DNA of 64,000 nt. Origin: Aeromicrobium stalagmiti (GTDB lineage Bacteria > Actinomycetota > Actinomycetes > Propionibacteriales > Nocardioidaceae). Position 1 is the stretch's first letter. Every line of letters begins with the position of its first letter. The position numbers and the translations under genes were made by a program. Below the pieces are notes generated by a model that saw only the letters and a program-made list of their open reading frames with translations, was not told the origin of the DNA and searched no databases. Positions 1 to 9,696 of the stretch are shown piece by piece. Where the stretch lies: positions 62,001 through 126,000 of the forward strand of contig NZ_JABSTZ010000003.1 of assembly GCF_013283745.1 (NCBI RefSeq), given 5' to 3'.

Positions 1-120
1 CACAACATCAAGACCCACCGTGTCGCCGAGCCGACCGACGTCGCGATGCGCCGCCGGACCCCGTCACGCGTCGAGGTCGACCTCGCCCACTTCATCACCG
101 ACTGGCACTACGCCGCCTGA
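1..120 (+). CDS. C-terminal tail of an unidentified protein (partial)
   Basis: An open frame enters the window at base 1 and stops at TGA 118-120, leaving 39 residues ending in DLAHFITDWHYAA. It is basic in the middle (RRRTPSR) and ends in an aromatic-rich stretch. Too little is present to assign a family. It converges on the minus-strand gene that ends at 214, with a hairpin between them. It is called coding because the frame is open to the window edge and the stop is followed by a probable terminator. I do not recognise it. Confidence 0.5.
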   Translation, partial: HNIKTHRVAEPTDVAMRRRTPSRVEVDLAHFITDWHYAA

Positions 121-163
121 GAAGGTGGACACAGGCGGGCTTGGCCGGCCGCGTGCCATTGGC

Positions 164-210
164 GGTGACTCAGCGACGTATCAGCAGGCTGGAAAGGTCG
201 CTGAGTCACC
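164..210. terminator. Hairpin between convergent genes
   Basis: A perfect 14-bp inverted repeat (164-177 with 197-210) encloses a 19-base loop. It sits between the stop of the left-hand + gene and the stop of the minus gene at 214. There is no T-run on either side. Its position suggests a bidirectional terminator or mRNA 3'-end stabiliser. Confidence 0.6.
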
Positions 211-213
211 GAC

Positions 214-810
214 TCACGAGGTGTCGCGGCGTCTTCGCGCTGCCTTGATGCGCGAACGGCGACGGAAGCCGGCCCAAGCCCGCCAGCCGGAGAACAGCAC
301 CAGCAGGACGAGGACCGCGACGGCCCAGGGGTTGCGGGACCCCGCCAGCACGCCGACCAGGGCGAGGCCCCAGATGGCGAGGCCCACGAGATGTGCCCAG
401 CCGGACTGGATCACGTTCATGAGGAGCGAGTCGTCCGGAGAGAGCTCGGGCACCGACGAACGGGTCTCGGTGTCGTCCAGCGCCCGGGCCGTGCCCCCGG
501 CCTCGGTGATCTCGTCCCGCAGGTGGTCGAGCGCGCCGTCGAGACGGTTGACGAGGAAGTAGCCGGTGCGTCCGGGGCTCGTGGTGACGACGAGCCGCCG
601 ACGCGGGACCCGCATCGACCGCGGCGCAGCACCGAGCCCGACGATCTCGGCCAGCGCCACGTCGAAGCCGTCGTCGCCGCCGAGGGCGCGCTCCAGGCCG
701 TGCGGCACGAAGACCAGCCGCCCCGCTCGGACGTGCAGTCGTCCGCCGAGCGCCCGATCACCCCGCCAGAAGTTGGCGCGGGCGGACCAGTCGCCGGCGG
801 GGTCGGTCAT
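214..810 (-). CDS. Hypothetical protein with two C-terminal membrane segments
   Basis: 198 residues starting MTDPAGDW. The ATG overlaps the upstream stop as ATGA (807-810), so a start further upstream is unnecessary. The N-terminal 130 residues look like a soluble PH-like or beta-rich domain (GGRLHVRAGRLVFVPHGLE, LVVTTSPG). Two hydrophobic segments follow (about 138-158 and 162-178), then a basic tail rich in R and K. It is translationally coupled to the membrane protein upstream and lies last in the proteasome-side gene string. The family is not recognised with certainty; a PH-domain membrane protein is the best guess. Confidence 0.7.
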   Translation of the reverse strand: MTDPAGDWSARANFWRGDRALGGRLHVRAGRLVFVPHGLERALGGDDGFDVALAEIVGLGAAPRSMRVPRRRLVVTTSPGRTGYFLVNRLDGALDHLRDEITEAGGTARALDDTETRSSVPELSPDDSLLMNVIQSGWAHLVGLAIWGLALVGVLAGSRNPWAVAVLVLLVLFSGWRAWAGFRRRSRIKAARRRRDTS

Positions 811-1208
811 GCCACGACCTCGGGGTTGAAGATCCGGGTGCCGGCCACCATGACGGCCGTGCCGATCACTCCGAGGACGATGGTGGGCACGAGCGCTTCG
901 GTACCGACACCTCCGTTGAGTGCGTTGACCGCGAGCAGCCAGCCGACGATCACCAGGGCGGCCACGGCGACGTGCCACCCGCGAGAGTGTCGTCGGGGGC
1001 GCCTGTCACGGTCGAACCGGATCCTGAACCACAGGCCGAGCCCGATGCCGATGCAGGGCCCAATGAACGACACGAACATGTCGTCCACCCGGTCCGAGCG
1101 GCCGACCCACGAGAGCTGGGCGGCGCCGAGCGCCACCACGAGCACGAGGCCCAGCAGCCCTCCGGCCACGGTCCTCGAGGGCAATGTCGGGTCGACCGTG
1201 TCAGGCAT
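807..1208 (-). CDS. Small polytopic membrane protein
   Basis: 133 residues with four predicted hydrophobic segments: about 14-32, 43-62, 78-96 and 103-122. A basic loop (FDRDRRPRRHSRGW) separates the second and third. There is no signal sequence or catalytic motif. It ends by ATGA overlap with the next gene, so the two are likely co-translated. It lies 41 bases beyond the prcA stop on the same strand and could belong to the proteasome transcript. No function can be assigned. Confidence 0.7.
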   Translation of the reverse strand: MPDTVDPTLPSRTVAGGLLGLVLVVALGAAQLSWVGRSDRVDDMFVSFIGPCIGIGLGLWFRIRFDRDRRPRRHSRGWHVAVAALVIVGWLLAVNALNGGVGTEALVPTIVLGVIGTAVMVAGTRIFNPEVVA

Positions 1209-1249
1209 GGCGTCGCCATACCCGATTGCACGGCTCCCAAACGCCGGAG

Positions 1250-1945
1250 CTACGCCTCGAGCGCCGCCGCGACGTCGGCATCGCTGAGGCGCTTGAACTT
1301 GCGCGGCTGGGGGCGCGACCGGGTCAGCACGCCGATCTCGAGCGCGGACGCCTCGACCGTACGAGCGGGATCGGTGTCCTGGCCCAGGGCCGTCACGGCG
1401 AGCTTGACGGCTGCGGCCAGGTCGAGGCCGGGCGTGTAGTGCTCGCCGAGATAGGTCTCGACCTGCTCGCTCTGGCCACCCATGACGCCGAACCCCTGGA
1501 CGTCGGCGACCGAGCCGTCGTACATCAGGCGGTAGACCTGGTCGGACGACGCGTCGGCGCCCAGCTCGCCGACGAAGATCTCGACCTCGTAGGGCTTCTC
1601 ACCACCGGCCGAAAAGATCGTGCCGAGGGTCTGGGCGTACGCGTTGGCGAGGCTGCGGCCGGTCACGTCGCGTCGGTCGTAGGAGTAGCCGCGCATGTCG
1701 GCCAGACGGACGCCGGCGATCCGCAGGTTCTCGAACTCGTTGTAGCGTCCGACCGCCGCGAAGCCGATGCGGTCGTAGATCTCGCTGATCTTGTGCAGCG
1801 CCTGCGACGGGTTCTCCGCGACGAACAGGATGCCGTCGGCGTAGTGGACGACCGCCACGCTGCGCCCGCGGCTGATGCCCTTGCGGGCGAAGTCGGCCCG
1901 GTCCTTCATGAGCTGCTCGGGCGAGACGTAGAACTGCTGGGTCAT
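1250..1945 (-). CDS. prcA: 20S proteasome alpha subunit
   Basis: 231 residues. It forms the outer heptameric gating rings of the bacterial 20S proteasome, onto which ARC/Mpa docks. The sequence carries PrcA landmarks: [19 protein letters not shown] at the N-terminal gate, [30 protein letters not shown], and the conserved [18 protein letters not shown]. As expected for an alpha subunit it has no processed N-terminal threonine. It is slightly shorter than mycobacterial PrcA (about 248). The ATG is preceded by AGAGAGG with good spacing and lies 27 bases after the prcB stop. Confidence 0.97.
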   Translation of the reverse strand: MTQQFYVSPEQLMKDRADFARKGISRGRSVAVVHYADGILFVAENPSQALHKISEIYDRIGFAAVGRYNEFENLRIAGVRLADMRGYSYDRRDVTGRSLANAYAQTLGTIFSAGGEKPYEVEIFVGELGADASSDQVYRLMYDGSVADVQGFGVMGGQSEQVETYLGEHYTPGLDLAAAVKLAVTALGQDTDPARTVEASALEIGVLTRSRPQPRKFKRLSDADVAAALEA

Positions 1946-1972
1946 GGGATGCCTCTCTGTGCCTACGTCGGA

Positions 1973-2794
1973 TCAGTTGAGCGGGGCGGACGGACCGTCG
2001 GGCCGCACGAGGCGTCCGCCGATGACGTCGTCGGCGATCGCGCCGACCTCGTCGTCGGCGAGCCGCCGGTAGCCGTCGGAGGTCACGACCGAGACCACCG
2101 GGAAGATCCGGCGGGTCAGGTCGGGGCCGCCCGTGGCGGAGTCGTCGTCGGCGGCGTCGTAGAGCGCCTGGATCGCCGCGGTCACGCAGTCGCCCTCGGT
2201 GAGCTCGCGGCTGTAGAGCTTCTTGAGCGACCCACGGGCGAAGACGGAGCCGGAGCCGACACAGTGAAAACCGCTGTGCTCCTCGTAGCGACCGCCGGTG
2301 ACGTCGTAGGAGAAGATGCGGCCCTGCTGGGTCTCGAGGTCGAAGCCCGCGAAGAGTGGCACGACGGCCAGGCCCTGCATCGCCAGCCCCAGGTTGCCGC
2401 GGATCAGCGCGGCGAGGCGGTTGGCCTTGCCGTCGGCCGACAGGACCGTGCCCTCGATCTTCTCGTAGTGCTCGAGCTCGACCTGGAACAGGCGCACCAT
2501 CTCGATCGCGAGTCCGGCGCTGCCGGCGATGCCGATGCAGGAGTACTCGTCGGCCGGGAAGACCTTCTCGATGTCGCGCTGCGCGATGACGTTGCCCATC
2601 GTCGCGCGACGGTCGCCGGCCATGACCACTCCCCCGTCGAACGTCGCGGCGACGATCGTCGTGGCATGAGGTGCCAGGTCGGCGTGAGCGCCGTTGGAGC
2701 GCGCAGCCGCACCGGGCATCAGCTCGGGGGCGGTGCTGGCGAGGTAGTCGGCGAAGGAGGATGAACCGGTCAGGCGGGTGCCCTCAGGCAGCAT
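1973..2794 (-). CDS. prcB: 20S proteasome beta subunit
   Basis: 273 residues. This is the proteolytic subunit of the proteasome core. A propeptide of 44 residues ends ...DLAPHA, and cleavage would expose Thr45 of the TTIVA motif as the N-terminal nucleophile. [25 protein letters not shown] and the conserved [14 protein letters not shown] segment identify PrcB. The start MLPEGTRL overlaps the pup stop by one base (TGATG), so prcB translation is coupled to pup. Frames extending upstream of this ATG are only the shadow of pup. Confidence 0.97.
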   Translation of the reverse strand: MLPEGTRLTGSSSFADYLASTAPELMPGAAARSNGAHADLAPHATTIVAATFDGGVVMAGDRRATMGNVIAQRDIEKVFPADEYSCIGIAGSAGLAIEMVRLFQVELEHYEKIEGTVLSADGKANRLAALIRGNLGLAMQGLAVVPLFAGFDLETQQGRIFSYDVTGGRYEEHSGFHCVGSGSVFARGSLKKLYSRELTEGDCVTAAIQALYDAADDDSATGGPDLTRRIFPVVSVVTSDGYRRLADDEVGAIADDVIGGRLVRPDGPSAPLN

Positions 2795-2988
2795 CACTGT
2801 CCGCCCTTCTGCACGAAGCTGCGGACGAACTCCTCGGCGTTCTCCTCGAGCACGTCGTCGATCTCGTCGAGGATCGAGTCGACGTCGTCGTCCAGCTTGG
2901 CCTTCGCCTCGGAGTCGACCTCGGTCGCCTCGACCTGCTCCTCGGCCTCGGCGGGCTTGCGCGTGTTCTTGTGCTGCTGCTCTGACAT
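2794..2988 (-). CDS. pup: Prokaryotic ubiquitin-like protein Pup
   Basis: 64 residues, acidic and largely disordered or coiled-coil, ending GGQ. Pup is the protein tag covalently attached to substrate lysines to send them to ARC-PrcAB. The C-terminal Gln means it is made as the inactive form and must be deamidated to Glu by Dop, whose gene lies just upstream. The central helix ([20 protein letters not shown]) is the part that pairs with the ARC coiled coil in known complexes. The gene starts a transcript of its own: TAGGGT (2995-3000) lies six bases before the ATG with no Shine-Dalgarno sequence, so it is probably leaderless. Confidence 0.98.
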   Translation of the reverse strand: MSEQQHKNTRKPAEAEEQVEATEVDSEAKAKLDDDVDSILDEIDDVLEENAEEFVRSFVQKGGQ

Positions 2989-2994
2989 GACACA

Positions 2995-3000
2995 ACCCTA
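2995..3000 (-). promoter_or_regulatory. -10 element of the pup-prcB-prcA transcript
   Basis: On the minus strand TAGGGT is followed by TGTGTC and then the pup ATG. The hexamer matches TANNNT, and the 6-base gap is what leaderless actinobacterial mRNAs show. It implies that pup-prcB-prcA can be transcribed separately from arc and dop. Confidence 0.6.
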
Positions 3001-3093
3001 GCCCCACGGGTGCAGCAGCAGGGTGGCGAAACCACGAATGCCCCGATCGGATCAGGCCCAGATCTGGAAGGACCCGGCGTGGGGCGGAGCGTT

Positions 3094-4596
3094 CTAGCGG
3101 CCGGTGATCGCGGAGAACAGCTCGGATGCGGTCGTGCTGGACTCGAACAGTTGACCCACGTGCTCAGCCGTGCCGCGCAGGGGCTCCATCGTCGGGATGC
3201 GCTGCAGGGAGTCGTGGCCCGGCAGGTCGAAGATCACCGAGTCCCACGAGGCCGCGGCGATGTCCTTGCTGAACTTGGCCAGGCACATGCCCCGGAAGTA
3301 CGCACGGGTGTCGCGCGGTGGGTCGACGACTGCTGCCGCGACCTGCTCGTCGGTGAAGAGCCGGTCCATCCGCCCCGTGCGGACGAGCTGGTGGTAGAGC
3401 CCCTTGTGCAGCCGGATGTCGTGGTACTGCAGGTCGACCAGGTGCAGCTTGGCGTGGTCCCAGTCGAGGCTGTCGCGCTCGCGGTAGCGCTCGAGCAGCG
3501 CCAGCTTGGCCACCCAGTCGAGCTCACGGACGCACTCCATGGGGTCGCGGCCCAGGCGCTCGAGCACGCTCTCCCACCGGCGGATCACGTCGTCGGTCTG
3601 CTCGTCGGAGCCTTCACGGGCGACGAAGTCCTTGGCGAGCTGGAGGTACTCCCCCTGCAGCTCGAGGGCCGTCACCGTGCGCCCGTCCTCGAGCTCGACC
3701 TTGTGCGTCAGCGTCGGGTCGTGCGAGATGTCGTGGACGGCCCTGACCGGCGACGCGATGGCGAGGCTGCGCGTGATGAAGCCGGCCTCGATCATCGCCA
3801 GGACCAGCGAGGTGGTGCCGTGCTTGAGGTAGATCGCGGTCTCGGAGCAGTTGGCGTCGCCGATGATGACGTGCAGGCGTCGATACTTCTTGGGATCGGC
3901 GTGCGGCTCGTCGCGGGTGTTGATGATCGGGCGCTTGAGCGTCGTCTCCAGGCCCACCCCGACCTCGAAGTAGTCGGCGCGCTGACTGATCTGGAACGCG
4001 TGGACGCTGCCGTCCTGCTTCTGGCCGACCCGACCGGACCCGGTGAAGACCTGCCGCGTGGCGAAGAACGGCGTGAGGTGCTCGACGATCTGGTCGAACG
4101 GCACGTCGCGCCGCATCAGGTAGTTCTCGTGGGAGCCGTAGGAGGCACCCTTGTTGTCGACGTTGTTCTTGTAGAGCACGATCGGCTGCGTGTTGGGCAC
4201 CTGCGCAGCCAGCTCGGCGCCGAGGCGCATGACGTTCTCGCCGGCCTTCTCCCACAGGACGACGTCGAGCGGGCTCGTGACCTCGGGGCTGGAGTACTCC
4301 GGGTGGGCGTGGTCGACATAGAGCCGGGCGCCGTTGGTCAGGATGATGTTGGCCAGGCCCATGTCCTCGTCGGTGAGCTGCGAGGGGTCGGCGACCTCCC
4401 GGCTGAGGTCGAAGCCGCGGGCGTCGCGCAGCGGGCTCTCCTCCTCGAAGTCCCACCGGGCCCGCCGGGTCAGGCCGTGCGCTGCGGCGTAGGAGTTGAC
4501 CACATGGGTCGACGCGACCATGGGGTTGGCATTCGGCTGTCCCTGCACGGCGATGCCGTACTCGACTTCACTGCCCTGCACCCGGCGCACTGTCAT
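3094..4596 (-). CDS. dop: Pup deamidase/depupylase
   Basis: 500 residues. Dop converts the C-terminal Gln of Pup to Glu and also hydrolyses Pup from substrates; it shares a carboxylate-amine ligase fold with PafA and glutamine synthetase. The N-terminal SEVEYG gives the metal/ATP glutamate (Glu10), and [13 protein letters not shown] holds Asp95, matching the catalytic Asp94 of the mycobacterial enzyme. [18 protein letters not shown] is a Dop signature rather than PafA. The ATG overlaps the GNAT stop (ATGA). There are 105 bases between the dop stop and the pup start, where a separate pup promoter lies. No PafA gene is present in the window. Confidence 0.96.
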   Translation of the reverse strand: MTVRRVQGSEVEYGIAVQGQPNANPMVASTHVVNSYAAAHGLTRRARWDFEEESPLRDARGFDLSREVADPSQLTDEDMGLANIILTNGARLYVDHAHPEYSSPEVTSPLDVVLWEKAGENVMRLGAELAAQVPNTQPIVLYKNNVDNKGASYGSHENYLMRRDVPFDQIVEHLTPFFATRQVFTGSGRVGQKQDGSVHAFQISQRADYFEVGVGLETTLKRPIINTRDEPHADPKKYRRLHVIIGDANCSETAIYLKHGTTSLVLAMIEAGFITRSLAIASPVRAVHDISHDPTLTHKVELEDGRTVTALELQGEYLQLAKDFVAREGSDEQTDDVIRRWESVLERLGRDPMECVRELDWVAKLALLERYRERDSLDWDHAKLHLVDLQYHDIRLHKGLYHQLVRTGRMDRLFTDEQVAAAVVDPPRDTRAYFRGMCLAKFSKDIAAASWDSVIFDLPGHDSLQRIPTMEPLRGTAEHVGQLFESSTTASELFSAITGR

Positions 4597-5108
4597 GTCG
4601 GTGAGCCTACGGGGTCGCCCGCCGTCAGCACCTTGCCGAGGTGGACGCTGTCGTCGTAGTCGGCGTAGAAGCCGAACTTGGCGATCTCGCCGTACCCCGA
4701 CGAGGTGTAGAGCGCGATCGCCTCGGGCTGCGCCGTTCCGGTCTCGAGCACGAGCCGGGTGATGCCGGCGGCGCCGGCCGTCCGCTCCAGCTTTGCGAGG
4801 ACCGCCCGGGCAAGGCCACGGCGGGCGAACGCCGGACGGACGAACATCCGCTTGATCTCGGCGTCGGACTCCCCCGCCGGACCACCGCGTCGCCAGCCGC
4901 CCATGGCTGCCGGCACGTCGTCGACGTAGGCCATCACGAAGTGGCCACCGGGCGGGTCGAACTGGTGCACGTCGATCGGCGAGATGTCGCCGTCACCGCC
5001 GTAGCGGCGCCCGTACTCCTCCTGGACCTCTGCCGTCAGACGCTGCGCGTCGTCGATCGCGTACGACACGACGCGCAGGTCGAACGTCAGGGAGGGTCCA
5101 GGAGGCAA
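4593..5108 (-). CDS. GNAT family N-acetyltransferase
   Basis: About 171 residues. A GNAT core is visible: a central strand then [24 protein letters not shown], where the RRGLAR part corresponds to the acetyl-CoA pyrophosphate loop. [21 protein letters not shown] follows as motif B. It lies between arc and dop, 5 bases after the arc stop, and overlaps the dop start by ATGA, so it is made with the proteasome machinery. The substrate is unknown. The start is uncertain: the frame opens with TTG at 5108, and an internal GTG (VSYAID) is an alternative; neither has a clear ribosome binding site. Confidence 0.85.
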   Translation of the reverse strand: MPPGPSLTFDLRVVSYAIDDAQRLTAEVQEEYGRRYGGDGDISPIDVHQFDPPGGHFVMAYVDDVPAAMGGWRRGGPAGESDAEIKRMFVRPAFARRGLARAVLAKLERTAGAAGITRLVLETGTAQPEAIALYTSSGYGEIAKFGFYADYDDSVHLGKVLTAGDPVGSPT

Positions 5109-5113
5109 CGGCG

Positions 5114-6850
5114 TCAGAGGTACTGGCCGGTGTTGGCGACCGTGTCGATCGACCGTCCCGGCTCGTTGCCGCTCTTGCCCGAGATGAGGGTGCGGATGAA
5201 CACGATGCGCTCACCCTTCTTGCCCGAGATCCGCGCCCAGTCGTCGGGGTTGGTCGTGTTGGGCAGGTCCTCGTTCTCCTTGAACTCGTCGAGGCACGCC
5301 TGGAGCATGTGCTGGACCCGCAGGCCCCGCTGTCCGCTCTCGAGGAGGTCCTTGATGGCCATCTTCTTGGCCCGGTCGACGATGTTCTGGATCATGGCGC
5401 CGGAGTTGAAGTCCTTGAAGTACAGGACCTCCTTGTCGCCGTTGGCGTAGGTGACCTCGAGGAACTGGTTGTCCTCGGACTCGGTGTACATTCGCTCGAC
5501 GGTGCGCTGGATCATGCCGTCGACGGTGTCCTGGCGGTTGCCGCCCCACTCCCCCAGGTCGTCCTCGTGCAGGGGCAGCCCGGCGGTGAGGTACTTGCTG
5601 AAGATGTCGCGGGCCGACTCGGCGTCGGGGCGCTCGATCTTGATCTTGACGTCGAGGCGGCCGGGTCGCAGGATCGCCGGGTCGATCATGTCCTCGCGGT
5701 TGGAGGCTCCGATCACCAGGACGTTCTCGAGGCCCTCGACGCCGTCGATCTCGCTCAGCAGCTGCGGGACGATCGTGTTCTCGACGTCGGAGGAGACGCC
5801 CGAGCCGCGGGTGCGGAACAGCGAGTCCATCTCGTCGAAGAACACGATGACCGGGGTGCCCTCGCTGGCCTTCTCACGAGCGCGCTGGAAGACCAGACGG
5901 ATGTGCCGCTCGGTCTCGCCGACGTACTTGTTGAGCAGCTCGGGGCCCTTGATGTTGAGGAAGAACGAGCGTCCCTCCTCGCCGGTGCGCTCGGAGACCT
6001 TCTTGGCCAGCGACGCGGCGACCGCCTTGGCGATCATCGTCTTGCCGCAGCCGGGAGGGCCGTAGAGCAGCACGCCCTTGGGCGGCTTGAGCTCGTGCTC
6101 GATGAAGATCTCGGGGTGCAGGTAGGGCAGCTCGACCGCGTCGCGGATCGACTCGATCTGCTGGCGCAGGCCGCCGATCGACTCGTAGTCGATGTCGGGG
6201 ACCTCTTCGAGGACGAGCTCCTCGACCTCGGACTTCGGGACGCGCTCGTAGACGTAGCCGGAGCGGCTGTCGAGCAGCAGCGAGTCGCCGGGACGGATCT
6301 TGAGGCCGATGAGCGGCTCGGCGAGGCGCACGACGCGCTCCTCGTCGGCGTTGCCCATGACCAGGGCGCGCTCGCCGTCGGCCAGGATCTCCTTGAGCGA
6401 GACGACCTCGCCGACCTGCTCGAACTCCAGGGCGGTCACGACGTTCATCGCCTCGTTGAGGATGACTTCCTGACCCTTGCGCAGCGCGTCCTTGTCGACC
6501 GCGGGGCTGACGTTGACGCGTAGCTTGCGACCGCCGGTGAACACGTCGACGGAGTCGTCGTCGTTGCGCTGCAGGAACGTGCCGAAGCCCGTCGGCGGCT
6601 GAGCCAGCCGGTCGACCTCTTCCTTGAGCGTGACGATCTGGTCGCGCGCCTCGCGCAGCGTCGACGACAGGCGCTCGTTCTGGCTGCTGGTCGCCGCGAG
6701 CTTGGCCTCGAGCTCGGTCAGGCGGGAGTCGGTGGACCGCTCCGTGCCGAGACGGCGACGCAGGTGCTCCACCTCCGCGCGCAAGTAGGCGATCTCCTGG
6801 TCAGATCCGCTCGCCGGACCACTCATGCCGGTGGGCTCGTTGTCGCTCAT
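5114..6850 (-). CDS. arc: Proteasome-associated AAA ATPase ARC/Mpa
   Basis: 578 residues. It is a hexameric unfoldase that recruits Pup-tagged proteins and threads them into PrcAB. In order: an N-terminal coiled coil (about 15-82) that binds Pup; a double OB domain (about 88-215); and an AAA module with Walker A GPPGCGKT (264-271), Walker B VIVFFDE (334-340) and arginine fingers in LRPGRLD (394-400). The C-terminus ends GQYL, the motif that docks into the alpha ring. The start MSDNEPTG has an AGGAGG ribosome binding site; the frame extends further upstream but without one. Confidence 0.97.
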   Translation of the reverse strand: MSDNEPTGMSGPASGSDQEIAYLRAEVEHLRRRLGTERSTDSRLTELEAKLAATSSQNERLSSTLREARDQIVTLKEEVDRLAQPPTGFGTFLQRNDDDSVDVFTGGRKLRVNVSPAVDKDALRKGQEVILNEAMNVVTALEFEQVGEVVSLKEILADGERALVMGNADEERVVRLAEPLIGLKIRPGDSLLLDSRSGYVYERVPKSEVEELVLEEVPDIDYESIGGLRQQIESIRDAVELPYLHPEIFIEHELKPPKGVLLYGPPGCGKTMIAKAVAASLAKKVSERTGEEGRSFFLNIKGPELLNKYVGETERHIRLVFQRAREKASEGTPVIVFFDEMDSLFRTRGSGVSSDVENTIVPQLLSEIDGVEGLENVLVIGASNREDMIDPAILRPGRLDVKIKIERPDAESARDIFSKYLTAGLPLHEDDLGEWGGNRQDTVDGMIQRTVERMYTESEDNQFLEVTYANGDKEVLYFKDFNSGAMIQNIVDRAKKMAIKDLLESGQRGLRVQHMLQACLDEFKENEDLPNTTNPDDWARISGKKGERIVFIRTLISGKSGNEPGRSIDTVANTGQYL

Positions 6851-6875
6851 CAGACACCTCCTGCTCGTGTGGACG

Positions 6876-6881
6876 ACCCTA
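6876..6881 (-). promoter_or_regulatory. Probable -10 of the arc transcript
   Basis: TAGGGT on the minus strand lies 25 bases upstream of the arc ATG. That leaves room for a short leader carrying AGGAGG. This is one of the few promoters in the window with a normal leader. No convincing -35 was seen. Confidence 0.4.
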
Positions 6882-6958
6882 CCTGCAGTCACCATGTCTC
6901 ACCCTGTCATCTCAGACACACGGTCGAGTGTCGTGACGACAAGGTTGCACGAAGGTCG

Positions 6959-7849
6959 CTAGCCGGCCTCGTGGTCGTACGGCCGCGGGCCGGTGTAGTC
7001 GGGCCCGTAGGCCCCGGGGGCCGGTCGGCGCGACGTGCCCATCGAGTGGTGCCCGGGTGCCATGCGGCGCGCGGTGACGAGGAACGCGGTGTGGCCGTTC
7101 ATCTTGTGCTGGGGCCGCACCGCCAGGCCTTCGAGGTGCCAGTCGCGCTCGAGGGTCTCCCAGGCACGGGGCTCGGTGTAGCCGCCGTCCTCGCGGATCG
7201 TCTCGACGAAGCGCGACAGCTGGGTCGTGGTGGCGACGTAGGCGCAGATGATGCCGCCCGGGACGAGCCGCTCGGTCGCGAGCGGGATGCAGCTCCACGG
7301 GTCGACCATGTCGAGGATCAGGCGGTCGATCTCGGTCTCGGTGATGGCCTCGCGCACGTCGCCGACCGTCAGGGTCCAGCCCGGCAGGTCGGTGCCGGCG
7401 ACCTGGTGCACGTTCTTGGTGACGTTCTCGGCGAAGTCCTCGCGCATCTCGTAGGAACCGAGCGTCCCGGTGGGCCCGATCGCCCGCAACAGGTAGGACG
7501 TCAGGCTGCCCGACCCGGCACCGGCCTCGACGACCCGGGCACCCGGGTAGATGTCGGCCTGCGCGACGATCTGCGCGGCGTCCTTGGGATAGATGATCGC
7601 GGCACCGCGCGGCATCGAGACGACGTACTCGAACAGGAGCGGGCGGAACACCTGGTAGGGGTGGTCGAGCGACGACTGGATCACGATGCCCTCGGGCTGA
7701 CCGAGCATGTCGTCGTGCTTGATCTGGCCCTTCTTGGTCGAGAACTCCTTGCCCGGGACGAGCTGCACGTTGTGCTTGCGTCCCTTGGGGTCGGTGAGGC
7801 GTACCCACTCGCCCTCGAGAAGGGGTCCACTGCGGGTGAAGGAGGTCAT
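6959..7849 (-). CDS. trmI: tRNA (adenine-58-N1) methyltransferase
   Basis: 296 residues. It methylates A58 in the T-loop of tRNA with S-adenosylmethionine, usually as a homotetramer. The N-terminal beta domain (about 8-85) precedes the SAM-binding motif VVEAGAGSGSL (107-117). LILDMVDPWSCIPLA is the conserved active-site segment of the family. The ATG overlaps the upstream protease stop (ATGA, 7846-7849). The C-terminus carries a basic, disordered tail after the core, ending GPRPYDHEAG. The position beside arc matches the mycobacterial order (Rv2118c near mpa). Confidence 0.93.
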   Translation of the reverse strand: MTSFTRSGPLLEGEWVRLTDPKGRKHNVQLVPGKEFSTKKGQIKHDDMLGQPEGIVIQSSLDHPYQVFRPLLFEYVVSMPRGAAIIYPKDAAQIVAQADIYPGARVVEAGAGSGSLTSYLLRAIGPTGTLGSYEMREDFAENVTKNVHQVAGTDLPGWTLTVGDVREAITETEIDRLILDMVDPWSCIPLATERLVPGGIICAYVATTTQLSRFVETIREDGGYTEPRAWETLERDWHLEGLAVRPQHKMNGHTAFLVTARRMAPGHHSMGTSRRPAPGAYGPDYTGPRPYDHEAG

Positions 7850-8781
7850 CGGCGGCTCGCTCGGTAGGCATCGTCGACGGCGCGCGCGGTCAGGACACCG
7901 AACACGCTCCCGTCGGCTTCGGTCAGGGCATAGGCCTCGGCCGGCCGCGCCGCCATGGCACGCAGCAGGTCGGGGCCACGGAGGTCCGCCGAGAGGGTCT
8001 CGGCGTGGGGAGGCGGTGTGGCGCCGGGGAACCCGATCTCGCGGGCGACCAGCAGGTTGATGCGAGCCGACCGTCCGGCATTGCGCAGTGCATCGCCGGC
8101 TCCCTGCCACAGGAAGAAGCCGACCAGCAGGGAGATCGCGACGTTGACGGCGGTGTCGGGCGCCCCGTCGAGATAGAGCAGCGAGACGATGACCAGCGCC
8201 ACGGCGGTGAACCGGCCGATCCAGGCCGCGATGCGGATGCCCACCTCCTCGTCACCCGTGACCTTCCAGACGATCGCCCGAAAGACCCGCCCGCCGTCGA
8301 GCGGCAGGCCCGGCAGCATGTTGAACCCGGCCACGATCAAGTTGACGTAGGCGATCGACCAGATGATGTCGGACGTCGTCCCGAACGCCATCTGGTCGGA
8401 GACCGCGAATGCACCGAGGGCGATCGCGAGCGACGCCACCGGACCGGCGATCGAGGTGACGAGCTCCTGGCCGGGCGTGCGGCTCTCACCCTCGATCAGG
8501 GTCTCGCCACCCAGCAGGTGCAGCGTCACGGAGTCGACCCGCATCCGGTAGGAGCGGGCCAGCAGCACGTGGGCGATCTCGTGGACGAGCACCGAGACGT
8601 AGAGCGCGACGACGAACACGGCGGCCAGCACGTAGGGGCTGGTGTCGGACCGGTCCTCGTAGCGGGGCGCGAAGACCACGACGAGCGCGGCCCCCATGAC
8701 CAGCAACGACGGCTTGATCAGCACGTCGACGCCGGCGATGCGGCCGATCCGCCACGTGCCGGGCCGCTGGGTTGAGCTCAC
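7846..8781 (-). CDS. Site-2 protease family membrane metalloprotease (M50)
   Basis: 311 residues, polytopic. The zinc motif HEIAH begins at His67, and the third ligand lies in NMLPGLPLDGGR, the classic NxxPxxPLDGG of site-2 proteases. About six membrane segments are followed by a C-terminal region resembling half of a CBS pair (LLRAMAARPAEAYALTEADGSVFGVLTARAV is the relevant stretch, about 270-300). Such enzymes cut regulators within the membrane; the target is unknown here. It begins with GTG and is leaderless: TAGGTT ends six bases upstream. It is translationally coupled to trmI. Confidence 0.92.
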   Translation of the reverse strand: MSSTQRPGTWRIGRIAGVDVLIKPSLLVMGAALVVVFAPRYEDRSDTSPYVLAAVFVVALYVSVLVHEIAHVLLARSYRMRVDSVTLHLLGGETLIEGESRTPGQELVTSIAGPVASLAIALGAFAVSDQMAFGTTSDIIWSIAYVNLIVAGFNMLPGLPLDGGRVFRAIVWKVTGDEEVGIRIAAWIGRFTAVALVIVSLLYLDGAPDTAVNVAISLLVGFFLWQGAGDALRNAGRSARINLLVAREIGFPGATPPPHAETLSADLRGPDLLRAMAARPAEAYALTEADGSVFGVLTARAVDDAYRASRR

Positions 8782-8849
8782 TGCACCAACCTATCGGGTG
8801 TCCCCCGCCTCGACCCGTCGTGTCGGCACCTCGAACTAGGGTGCTCTGC
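8782..8849. promoter_or_regulatory. Divergent leaderless promoters (M50 protease / RecB-like nuclease)
   Basis: Two -10 elements face apart in 68 bases. TAGGTT on the minus strand (8788-8793) is six bases from the protease GTG. TAGGGT on the plus strand (8837-8842) is seven bases from the nuclease ATG. Neither gene has a ribosome binding site. Confidence 0.55.
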
Positions 8850-9692
8850 ATGACCGAAGCCCTCCCGCCGCTGACCTACCGACGATCGCTGTCGCCGAGC
8901 CGCGCCGGAGACTTCCAGAACTGTCCCCTGCTCTACCGCTTCCGCACGATCGACCGGCTGCCCGAGCCGGCCGACCCCGTCATGGTGCGCGGCACGCTGG
9001 TGCACGCGGTGCTGGAGGACCTCTTCGCCGAGGACGCCCCCGGGCGCACCCTGCAGCGGGCCGTCGACCTGCTGCCGGGCGAGTGGGCGCAGCTGCGCGA
9101 GGCCGAGCCGCGACTGGCCGAGCTGTTCACCGCCGAGCAGGCCGCCGACGAGGCCGCCTGGCTCGCCTCCTGCGTCGGCCCGCTCGAGACCTACTTCGCC
9201 ATGGAGGATCCTCGCTGGCTCGAGCCGGCGGCCCGCGAGCAGCGCGTCTCCTACGAGGTCGACGGCGTGGCCTTCGGCGGCATCATCGACCGCGTCGACG
9301 TGGCTCCCGACGGCCGCATCAGGGTCGTCGACTACAAGACGGGCAAGTCCCCCCACCCTCGCTACGAGGACAGGGCCATGTTCCAGATGAAGTTCTACGC
9401 CCTGGTCATCTGGCGCACCCGCGGGGTGATCCCGACCCTGCTGCAGCTGATGTATCTCGGCGACGGGTCGTTCCTGCGCTACGAGCCGAGCGAGGACGAC
9501 CTGGTCGCGACCGAGCACAAGCTCCTGGCCCTGTGGACCGCGATCGAGCGGGCGATCGAGCTGCGCGACTTTCCGCCACGCAGGAGCGGCCTGTGCGGCT
9601 GGTGCGCCCACCAGGCGATCTGCCCGGAGTTCGGTGGCACCCCTCCTGAGCTGCCGGTGCTGCAGCTCGAGCCGGCACCACCGCTAGCGTGA
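8850..9692 (+). CDS. RecB/Cas4-family PD-(D/E)XK nuclease with Fe-S cysteines
   Basis: 280 residues. The nuclease core is visible as GGIIDRVD (Asp147 or Asp150), then VVDYKTGK with Asp161 and Lys163. Four cysteines, Cys25 (NCPLLYRF) and Cys249, Cys252 and Cys258 near the C-terminus, have the spacing of a 4Fe-4S cluster as in Cas4 and AddB. There is no CRISPR array or helicase partner nearby, so a CRISPR role is unlikely; actinobacteria commonly carry this gene as a lone RecB-like exonuclease. It is leaderless, with TAGGGT seven bases before the ATG, and is followed after 4 bases by the next gene. Confidence 0.9.
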   Translation: MTEALPPLTYRRSLSPSRAGDFQNCPLLYRFRTIDRLPEPADPVMVRGTLVHAVLEDLFAEDAPGRTLQRAVDLLPGEWAQLREAEPRLAELFTAEQAADEAAWLASCVGPLETYFAMEDPRWLEPAAREQRVSYEVDGVAFGGIIDRVDVAPDGRIRVVDYKTGKSPHPRYEDRAMFQMKFYALVIWRTRGVIPTLLQLMYLGDGSFLRYEPSEDDLVATEHKLLALWTAIERAIELRDFPPRRSGLCGWCAHQAICPEFGGTPPELPVLQLEPAPPLA

Positions 9693-9696
9693 GGTC

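Noticed and set aside
1..120. PafA, the Pup ligase expected near this cluster
   Set aside because: The 39 residues show no PafA motif, and the gene lies on the opposite strand to the proteasome genes.
8850..9692. Cas4 of a CRISPR system
   Set aside because: The fold and cysteines are Cas4-like, but no repeats, Cas1/Cas2 or other cas genes were seen in the window. The lone RecB-like actinobacterial nuclease explains it.
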